From Spirochaetaceae bacterium (GTDB lineage: Bacteria; Spirochaetota; Spirochaetia; Treponematales; Breznakiellaceae), in the NCBI GenBank assembly GCA_031284295.1, contig JAITAE010000092.1, forward strand, positions 1-5,677: a stretch of 5,677 nucleotides of DNA, given 5' to 3'. Numbering within the stretch: position 1 is the stretch's first letter; every line of letters begins with the position of its first letter. The position numbers were made by a program, and so were the translations under genes. The notes under the pieces are model-generated. The model was not told the origin of the DNA, ran no database searches, and was given only the letters and a program-made list of their open reading frames with translations. This document shows positions 1 to 4,613 of the stretch, in pieces.

Positions 1-250
1 ACCAGCGGTAAATTTCATCGTGCATCTTCCAGTAGCGGCCGCATAGTTCCCGCGGGCTTACGCCTTCTTCCATGGCGCGGGTCTCGGTCGCCGTCCCGTA
101 CTCGTCCGTGCCGCAGACGTAGCAGGTTTCGTAACCTCTCAGCCTGCAAAATCTGGCAAAAGCGTCGGCGGACAGTACCTGTATCAGGTTTCCAAGGTGA
201 GGCACATTGTTCACATAAGGCAGGGCGGATGTGATGAGTCTACGTTTCAT
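1..250 (-). CDS. metG: Methionyl-tRNA synthetase, N-terminal part (cut by window edge)
   Basis: Cytoplasmic class I aminoacyl-tRNA synthetase that attaches methionine to elongator and initiator tRNA-Met using ATP. Eighty-three codons are visible from ATG at 250-248; the rest lies beyond the left edge. The N-terminus begins [15 protein letters not shown], followed by the class I HIGH-type signature as HLGN (residues 18-21) in the Rossmann fold, and then [11 protein letters not shown] (46-56), a hallmark of MetRS. The start is secure: an in-frame TAG lies four codons upstream (262-260) with no other start codon between. No good Shine-Dalgarno precedes the ATG. The wording of the N-terminus matches spirochaetal MetRS as I remember it, which is recall rather than a search. 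The zinc-knuckle, KMSKS loop and anticodon-binding domain are outside the window. The gene diverges from the exported-protein gene at 608. Confidence 0.96.
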   Translation of the reverse strand, partial: MKRRLITSALPYVNNVPHLGNLIQVLSADAFARFCRLRGYETCYVCGTDEYGTATETRAMEEGVSPRELCGRYWKMHDEIYRW

Positions 251-256
251 GTCAAA

Positions 257-285
257 ATACTACACTGCAGGCGTTTTTCAAACAA
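257..285 (-). promoter_or_regulatory. Candidate sigma70-type promoter for metG, possibly leaderless
   Basis: On the minus strand TTGTTT (285-280) and TAGTAT (262-257) are separated by 17 nt. They match the -35 and -10 consensus at 3 and 4 of 6 positions. Initiation about seven bases downstream would fall at or within a base or two of the metG ATG at 250, giving a leaderless message, which agrees with the lack of a Shine-Dalgarno. The box matches are modest, so this is a weak call. Confidence 0.27.
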
Positions 286-287
286 GT

Positions 288-301
288 GCGGGGTGGCAGC
301 C
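288..301 (+). repeat. Left arm of 14-bp inverted repeat
   Basis: GCGGGGTGGCAGCC here is the exact reverse complement of 1752-1765. The two arms bracket the metG-proximal spacer, the AT-rich exported-protein gene and the structured convergent region. The match stops at both ends of both arms. See the right arm and the finding on collinear inverted matches. Confidence 0.7.
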
Positions 302-409
302 GCCTTTTAAATACCTTAGTAGATTCGGTGCTGTCCTTGTTATTTGCCTGATCTTCAATGATTCTTGATAACGTGAGGCTGGGCAGGGGTACGCCAATTA
401 CGTTGATTT

Positions 410-434
410 CACTGATTATCCGAATAAATCAGCG
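410..434. repeat. Hairpin CACTGATTA-N8-AATCAGCG, related to 1335-1361
   Basis: CTGA/TCAG and TTAT/ATAA pair with one bulged A and a CCGA loop, so 412-432 can fold as a small hairpin. The outer words CACTGATTA (410-418) and AATCAGCG (427-434) recur, inverted, at 1361-1353 and 1342-1335 with a different middle. Both copies are themselves near-palindromic, so the match is partly self-fulfilling. It may be part of the untranslated leader or an operator; no function is evident. Confidence 0.45.
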
Positions 435-449
435 TTAGCCTGTGGACTT

Positions 450-478
450 TTGCCTATTTATATATCTTACGTTATATA
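450..478 (+). promoter_or_regulatory. Candidate promoter for the exported-protein gene
   Basis: TTGCCT (450-455) and TATATA (473-478) are 17 nt apart, each matching the sigma70 boxes at 4 of 6 positions. An alternative -10, TATAAA at 475-480, has a 19-nt spacer. The sites lie at the start of the AT-rich block and would give a leader of roughly 120 nt. AT-rich sequence readily yields such matches by chance, so the position is uncertain. Confidence 0.3.
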
Positions 479-607
479 AATTTAATATTTTATGACAGAA
501 TATGCTATTTTAAAAATATGCCCTTGGTTTGTTAAAGAATCTGACAATAGGCAGTTGTTAAACTTTGTTTCCGGCAAAAGGGGTTCGCTGGTTTTTAGGA
601 GATTTGT

Positions 608-1159
608 ATGAAGAAGATACAACATTTGATATTATCATCTGTTATTTTTGTTGTTTTTGGATTATGTTTGGTTGATTTTGCGGCAGCGCGTGATTCCGAG
701 AGCGTTATATGCCCGGTAACTGAACAACAAAGTTCAGAAGCGCAGAAACAGGAGGCATTGGCTAGATACTTTACGTTGACACTTGGAGTTCCCATAGGAT
801 ACAACATCAATAGTAATAATGTGGATTCGGGTTATAATTTTGGGATAGGTTTTGCGGCATTTGACGATTTGACCATAGGTATAGATGTGTTTAGCCTGTA
901 TAACGAAGAGCAAAATACCAGTTTTGGCGTACTTAGGCTTTCTTATGACGTGTTCGATTTTTTTGGCGCGGCAATCGGTATAGGTTCGCCGGACAAAGAT
1001 GATTTCCGTATGAGTATAGGTTTGCTGGCGGAGTTGTTTAAGTCCAAACGAAGTATTGTTTCAAACAATTTACAGATTAGACTCGACTATATTACTAAGG
1101 CGAGAACAATCGGGAGCGGGTCGCTTATGCTGACCGCCGGCTTTAAATTTGGTCTGTAA
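608..1159 (+). CDS. Exported protein, probable small outer-membrane beta-barrel
   Basis: Family not recognised. The 183-residue product begins with a clear signal peptide: KK at 2-3, a hydrophobic core (7-22), and a likely signal peptidase I site after the AAA at 25-27. The mature part first has a polar stretch (28-52), then about eight alternating polar/hydrophobic segments ending in turns: roughly 53-66, 74-85, 88-98, 105-116, 117-126, 133-144, 153-163 and 172-183. The last ends GFKFGL at the C-terminus, as expected of a barrel strand read by the BAM machinery, although the final residue is Leu rather than Phe. An eight-stranded OmpA- or OmpW-like barrel is an inference from this pattern. 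AGGAG (597-601) lies six bases before ATG, a strong ribosome site that fixes the start. Codons are visibly richer in A/T than in polA or fliG. It is monocistronic and convergent with polA. Function unknown. Confidence 0.85.
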   Translation: MKKIQHLILSSVIFVVFGLCLVDFAAARDSESVICPVTEQQSSEAQKQEALARYFTLTLGVPIGYNINSNNVDSGYNFGIGFAAFDDLTIGIDVFSLYNEEQNTSFGVLRLSYDVFDFFGAAIGIGSPDKDDFRMSIGLLAELFKSKRSIVSNNLQIRLDYITKARTIGSGSLMLTAGFKFGL

Positions 1160-1170
1160 GCGTACGGCGC

Positions 1171-1190
1171 AAAGCCCGGTCTGCGGCTTT
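1171..1190 (+). other. Weak hairpin after the exported-protein gene
   Basis: AAAGCC (1171-1176) and GGCTTT (1185-1190) pair across an 8-nt loop, 11 nt after the TAA stop. The descending arm ends in TTT and then AACC, so there is no U-tract. It could contribute to 3'-end formation of the upstream message, but it is short and unsupported as an intrinsic terminator. Confidence 0.3.
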
Positions 1191-1220
1191 AACCTGCGGC
1201 CGGCGGAAGGAAATTGGAGA

Positions 1221-1302
1221 GGGCCGGTTGGGTAAACGGGATATTCGGCATAGTGTTGAAAAATTGCATTTTGGTGATTAGCCGTATTCGTCCAACCGGC
1301 CC
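1221..1302. other. Long-range stem with nested helices, possible structured RNA
   Basis: GGGCCGGTTGG (1221-1231) is the exact reverse complement of 1292-1302, extended inward by two G-U pairs. Inside it CGGC (1246-1249) can pair with GCCG (1281-1284), and AAAAT (1260-1264) with ATTTT (1268-1272) around a TGC loop, giving a coaxial nested arrangement. The word AACCGGC recurs at 1312-1318, so the left arm has an alternative partner beside 1295-1301. No open frame, tRNA or known riboswitch signature explains it. The strand is undetermined. Confidence 0.45.
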
Positions 1303-1325
1303 ATAGTCGAAAACCGGCTAATTCG

Positions 1326-1370
1326 CTAGGGCAGCGCTGATTGGCTCCAAGTTAATCAGTGTTCCCCTAG
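1326..1370. repeat. 17-position stem-loop
   Basis: Positions 1326-1342 pair with 1354-1370: CTAGGG opposes CCCTAG at the base, there is a single C-C mismatch (1332/1364), then A-T, G-U, C-G, G-U and the six pairs CTGATT/AATCAG, leaving an 11-nt loop. Two of 17 positions are G-U and one is mismatched. Its upper part resembles, in inverted orientation, the hairpin at 410-434. No U-tract follows on either strand. Confidence 0.55.
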
Positions 1371-1413
1371 TATCCCGGCATCATTCAAACTGTGGATTTA
1401 GTTTTGGAATTTG

Positions 1414-1442
1414 GCCCGCTCGCCGCTGCGCGGCGACCGGGC
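1414..1442. repeat. GC-rich REP-like hairpin
   Basis: GCCCG (1414-1418) pairs with CGGGC (1438-1442), and CGCCGC (1421-1426) with GCGGCG (1430-1435), with a 2x2 internal loop and a three-base TGC loop. The core CCGCTGCGCGGCGA (1423-1436) recurs with one change at 1715-1728. Size and shape resemble repetitive extragenic palindromes, but membership of a genome-wide family cannot be judged from this window. Confidence 0.5.
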
Positions 1443-1452
1443 TATCCGCTAT

Positions 1453-1490
1453 AATGAACATCCCCACCCTGAAGGGTGGGGATGTTCATT
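1453..1490. repeat. 18-bp perfect palindrome with 2-nt centre
   Basis: Positions 1453-1470 are the exact reverse complement of 1473-1490, separated by GA; the core reads CCCCACCCT-GA-AGGGTGGGG. This is the strongest hairpin in the window. CCGCT occurs just outside both sides (1446-1450 and 1491-1495). It may be a bidirectional 3'-end structure for the convergent genes, or a leftover hairpin end of an IS200/IS605-type element, whose ends carry subterminal palindromes of this general look. No transposase or tnpB is present, and no U-tract follows on either strand. Confidence 0.65.
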
Positions 1491-1544
1491 CCGCTCCTAT
1501 CCCTTGTGCAGATATTCGTGTCTTGAATAGGATCTCCGCACGGG

Positions 1545-1601
1545 AAAACAAAAAAACGTTGACTGGCGGGGCATACCTTTTTCAAAAAGAATGAACCCGC
1601 C
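1545..1601 (-). terminator. Possible terminator for the fliG-polA unit
   Basis: On the minus strand GGCGGG (1601-1596) pairs with CCCGCC (1570-1565), and an inner CTTTTT-G-AAAAAG (1589-1577) can also fold. After an 8-nt gap comes TTTTTTT (1556-1550), then G and TTTT (1548-1545). The T-run is farther from the stem than in a standard intrinsic terminator, and the element lies about 170 nt after the polA stop. It is the only stem-plus-T-run seen downstream of polA. Confidence 0.35.
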
Positions 1602-1714
1602 ACGGCCGTTATCAAGGCTTTCGAAGCGTATGCTTTGTTTGGGGCGGCAAATGGCTGTTTTACGACACGATGCACTTTGAATACCGCCCCGAAATACTGT
1701 TACTAAACGGCATC

Positions 1715-1728
1715 CCGCTACGCGGCGA
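1715..1728 (+). repeat. Second copy of the CCGCT(A/G)CGCGGCGA motif
   Basis: Thirteen of 14 bases match 1423-1436 in direct orientation. The overlapping CCCGCTACGCG (1714-1724) is also the exact reverse complement of 1815-1825, inside the last codons of polA, so the polA 3' end could form an 11-bp long-range stem spanning its stop codon. The motif is GC-rich and short, so chance is possible. Confidence 0.4.
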
Positions 1729-1751
1729 GTATTAAAACGCTCGCTGTTCCG

Positions 1752-1765
1752 GGCTGCCACCCCGC
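1752..1765 (+). repeat. Right arm of 14-bp inverted repeat
   Basis: GGCTGCCACCCCGC is the exact reverse complement of 288-301. It begins 9 nt beyond the polA stop codon (minus sense), so both arms sit close to housekeeping gene boundaries: metG start on the left, polA stop on the right. Confidence 0.7.
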
Positions 1766-1773
1766 CCCGCGGC

Positions 1774-4611
1774 TTAGTGGAAGTCGCCCCAGCGTTTGCC
1801 GATTTCTACGCTCACGCGTAGCGGGACGGCAAGGACGGCGGCCTTTTCCATAATGTCCCGAACCAGTTTGGCGGTTGCTTCGCCCTCCTCTTCCGGGCCT
1901 TCCAGCATAAGCTCATCGTGAACCTGCAACAGCAGACGCCAGCGTTTATCCTCCGGGCGCCCTCCGTTCAGGCCGCTAAGCGCCTTGTCAACATCTATCA
2001 TCGCGCGTTTCACTATGTCGGCGGCCGTTCCCTGGATCGGCGCGTTAACGGCGATACGCTGGGCCGCGGCTCTTTCGGTCTTGTTGGACGAATTTATGGT
2101 AGGCATTGCCCGACGGCGTCCAAAAAGCGTAGAGACATAGCCGTTTTTTTCCGCGCCTTCGATAATGCCGCTCAACAGGGCGCGGACCCCGCTGTAGGTC
2201 TTGAAGTAGGCGTCGATAAAAGAAGACGCTTCGGTACGGCTTATGCCAAGTTCTTCCCCAAGCCGGAACGCGCTCATGCCGTACATCACGCCAAAGTTGA
2301 TCACCTTGGCTATGCGGCGCTGGGCGGCGTCAACCGCGCTTTCGTCAACCCCGAATATTCTGGCCGCCGTTTCGGCGTGGATGTCCTTCCCCGCGTTAAA
2401 GGCTGATGTGAGGGCCTCGTCCCCGGAAAGGTGGGCCAGCACAACCAACTCTATCTGGCTGTAGTCGGCAGAGATCAGCGTCATCCCCGGCGAGGCGACA
2501 AAGGCTTCACGGATACGCCTGCCTTCTTCGTCCCGAACCGGGATGTTTTGTAGATTCGGGTCGCGGCTGGACAGACGGCCTGTCGCGGTACCGTTTTGGA
2601 TAAAGCTGGTGTGGACACGGCCACCGCCATCGGCGATGGCCGGCAGCACATCAACGTAGGTGGACTTTAGCTTGCTCAGGGCGCGGTGGCGCAGGATAAG
2701 GCCCGGAACAGGGTCAACACGGGCAAGCTCGACGAGAACTGCCAGGTCTGTGGAGAAACCGGTCTTTGTTTTTTTGCCCGGTTTAAGACCGCGTTCCGTA
2801 AAAAGTACGTTTTGCAGTTGCAGGGGAGAGGCGAGGTTGAACTTATGACCGACGGTATTCCATGTTTCAGCCTGTATCCGTTCAATATCGGCGCCGAGTT
2901 CGGTTCCATAGGTCCGCAACGCGGAGCTTTCTATCATTATCCCTGCACATTCCATCTCGGCAAGGATAGGCACCAGCGGCATTTCGAGCGTCTGGAACAG
3001 GGGCAACGATCCGGTATCGTTCATTTTTTTGTCCATTACCGACTTTAACCGCAGAGAGATGTCCGCGACCTCCGCCGAATACCGGCAGGCTGTTTCGAGC
3101 GCCGTTTCGTGGAACAAGCCGCCTTTCGGGACTATCGAAAAGTAGCTTACCGCGTCGTAACCCAGATGGTCGCGGGCAAGGGCGGAAAGCGCGTAACTGG
3201 AACGTTCCGGCACGCATAACCACGCCGCGATCATCGTATCGTAGATGGAACAGTTCCAACGGGGAATCCCCCAGACACGTGAAACCTCGTAGGCGAACTT
3301 TACGTTGTGCCCTATCACGTTGATGGAAGCGTCGCTGAGCAGCGGTGCAAGGGCGGCCCGGACCGCGTCCTGAGGCATGCAGCGCGTATCCCTTGTCGAG
3401 GAGGATGCCGGGCCGTGCCGTGACAACGGGACATAGACGGCCTCGCGAACCTTTACGGCCATGGAAATACCGACCAGTTTGGCATACCGGTTGTCGAGGG
3501 TATCGGTCTCGAAGTTCAGTACAAAGTACCCCTGCCCGCGCGCCTCCTGAAGGAAATCCTCCAGTTCGCGCAGATCGAGAATAACCCTATAGGAGCCTGC
3601 CGGCTCATACGGTACTAAAAGGCCGTCCTTTTCCTTTTCGGTGTCCGCCGCGATGCCGGAAAAGTCCGCTTCCCCGCCGGCAGCCCCGTTGAGCAGTTCC
3701 TTTGCCAGGGACGGGATGCTTTCACGGATAAGAAAGGCGGCCCCCGCCCTGCGGTCAAGATTTTCGATATTCAAGTCGGATATGCTGTTTACAGGAAGCG
3801 GTACATCGCCGCGCAACGTTATCAAATCCCTGGAAAGATAGGCGCTGTCCTTGCCGTCAGCCAGTTTTTTTGCCAGACTCTCATCGATTGAGCCTATATT
3901 TTTGTAAATTTCGTCCAAAGAACCGTAGCGTGTCAGCAGTTTGACGGCGGTTTTATTGCCGATCCCCTTAACGCCGGGCACATTGTCCGAACTGTCGCCG
4001 GTCAACGACAGCAAATCAAGAATCTTTTCGGGTGGAACTCCCCATTCCGCGCATACCTCGTCCCATCCCACCGTTTGGTAGGGCAACTTTGTAAGCCGGC
4101 TGTACCGAGAAACCTTTTCCGTCCCCACCGCCGTTGTTTTTGCGGGGCGAAGCTGGATGATGTCGTCGCATATAAGCTGCAACAGGTCCTTGTCGGAAGA
4201 GACGATGCAGCAGGGATGCTTCTCGGCGCGGCACCTTCCGGCCAGCGTAGCTATCACATCGTCCGCCTCGAAACCGTCAACCTTCAGTACCGGGATTTTA
4301 AGCGCGACCAGGAATTCCTCTACAAGCGGCACCTGGGCGTGCAGGTCGTCCGGCGCTTTCTGTCGCTGCGCTTTGTACTGGGGGTACTGTTTGTGGCGGA
4401 AGGTCATGGTACGCGAATCGAAAACAGCGGCAAGGAAACGAAGTCCGCCACCGTTTCCATCCAGCAGTGTAAGCAGGGTACGGGCAAAACCGAACAGCGC
4501 GGACATATTCTTTCCGTCCTTGTTGCGGAGCGGGCGCGCTAGGAACGCAAAGTAAGAACGGTATATCAGCGCGTAAGCGTCGATAAGGTAGAGGGTGTCA
4601 GGTTTGTTCAT
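1774..4611 (-). CDS. polA: DNA polymerase I, three-domain, proofreading site apparently lost
   Basis: Repair and Okazaki-fragment-processing polymerase, 945 aa, near the usual family length. The N-terminal 5'-3' (FEN-like) nuclease, about 1-305, keeps its acidic residues: D11, FEADD (114-118), D140 and D142, and GDSSDN (205-210). The 3'-5' exonuclease fold, about 340-540, is present, but the E. coli D355, D424 and D501 equivalents are N366, A440 and V515; E368, N436 and Y511 remain. The polymerase domain, about 545-945, has motif A with D716, motif B with R765, K769, F773 and Y777, and motif C QVHDE with D899, so synthesis should be intact. Motif A reads DYSQIELVV, with Val723 where E. coli has Arg712. 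ATG follows the fliG stop by 2 nt, and an in-frame TGA (4629-4627) excludes a longer start; no strong Shine-Dalgarno is seen, suggesting coupling to fliG. Confidence 0.98.
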   Translation of the reverse strand: MNKPDTLYLIDAYALIYRSYFAFLARPLRNKDGKNMSALFGFARTLLTLLDGNGGGLRFLAAVFDSRTMTFRHKQYPQYKAQRQKAPDDLHAQVPLVEEFLVALKIPVLKVDGFEADDVIATLAGRCRAEKHPCCIVSSDKDLLQLICDDIIQLRPAKTTAVGTEKVSRYSRLTKLPYQTVGWDEVCAEWGVPPEKILDLLSLTGDSSDNVPGVKGIGNKTAVKLLTRYGSLDEIYKNIGSIDESLAKKLADGKDSAYLSRDLITLRGDVPLPVNSISDLNIENLDRRAGAAFLIRESIPSLAKELLNGAAGGEADFSGIAADTEKEKDGLLVPYEPAGSYRVILDLRELEDFLQEARGQGYFVLNFETDTLDNRYAKLVGISMAVKVREAVYVPLSRHGPASSSTRDTRCMPQDAVRAALAPLLSDASINVIGHNVKFAYEVSRVWGIPRWNCSIYDTMIAAWLCVPERSSYALSALARDHLGYDAVSYFSIVPKGGLFHETALETACRYSAEVADISLRLKSVMDKKMNDTGSLPLFQTLEMPLVPILAEMECAGIMIESSALRTYGTELGADIERIQAETWNTVGHKFNLASPLQLQNVLFTERGLKPGKKTKTGFSTDLAVLVELARVDPVPGLILRHRALSKLKSTYVDVLPAIADGGGRVHTSFIQNGTATGRLSSRDPNLQNIPVRDEEGRRIREAFVASPGMTLISADYSQIELVVLAHLSGDEALTSAFNAGKDIHAETAARIFGVDESAVDAAQRRIAKVINFGVMYGMSAFRLGEELGISRTEASSFIDAYFKTYSGVRALLSGIIEGAEKNGYVSTLFGRRRAMPTINSSNKTERAAAQRIAVNAPIQGTAADIVKRAMIDVDKALSGLNGGRPEDKRWRLLLQVHDELMLEGPEEEGEATAKLVRDIMEKAAVLAVPLRVSVEIGKRWGDFH

Positions 4612-4613
4612 GA

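Larger units (their letters stand above)
251..607. other. Divergent intergenic region between metG and the exported-protein gene
   Basis: This 357-nt stretch has no credible coding sequence in any frame. It contains the outward-facing promoter candidates, one arm of a 14-bp inverted repeat (288-301), a hairpin (412-432), and a sharply AT-rich block from about 455 to 520. TTGTTAAA occurs twice in direct orientation (529-536 and 555-562), 26 nt apart, in the leader of the gene at 608; a paired protein-binding site is possible but unproven. The shift from mixed composition near metG to AT-rich sequence near 450 marks a compositional boundary. Confidence 0.6.
1160..1773. other. Convergent gene-free region rich in inverted repeats
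   Basis: These 614 nt lie between the stops of the exported-protein gene and polA. Several frames stay open for 45-90 codons (for example minus 1760-1497 and 1675-1442, plus 1563-1703), but none has a ribosome site, a recognisable domain or a convincing start, and two run through the hairpins. The region holds, in order, a weak hairpin (1171-1190), a long-range stem (1221-1302), a 17-position stem (1326-1370), a GC-rich hairpin (1414-1442), a near-perfect palindrome (1453-1490), and a stem with a nearby T-run on the minus strand (1545-1601). None of the first five has a canonical U-tract. Confidence 0.7.

Noticed and set aside
656..673. Lipoprotein signal at Cys20 of the exported protein (FGLC)
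   Set aside because: The -1 residue is Leu, -3 is Phe, and hydrophobic residues continue after the Cys, followed by a good AAA signal peptidase I site; a loose spirochaete lipobox is not fully excluded.
1563..1706. Plus-strand open frame of 47 codons with protein-like composition (contains KAFEAYALFGAANG)
   Set aside because: It begins after a stop with no suitable start codon or ribosome site and lies over the minus-strand stem. A gene remnant is possible but cannot be shown here.
1442..1760. Minus-strand open frames 1675-1442 and 1760-1497 downstream of polA as small genes
   Set aside because: They overlap each other in different frames, lack ribosome sites and recognisable domains, and one ends through the perfect palindrome. 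The length is what GC-rich non-coding DNA readily gives.
1918..4555. Plus-strand open frames of 60-162 codons opposite polA (for example 1918-2406, 4075-4542, 4157-4555)
   Set aside because: They are antisense shadows of a well-supported polA with clear motifs; several overlap one another and none resembles a known protein.
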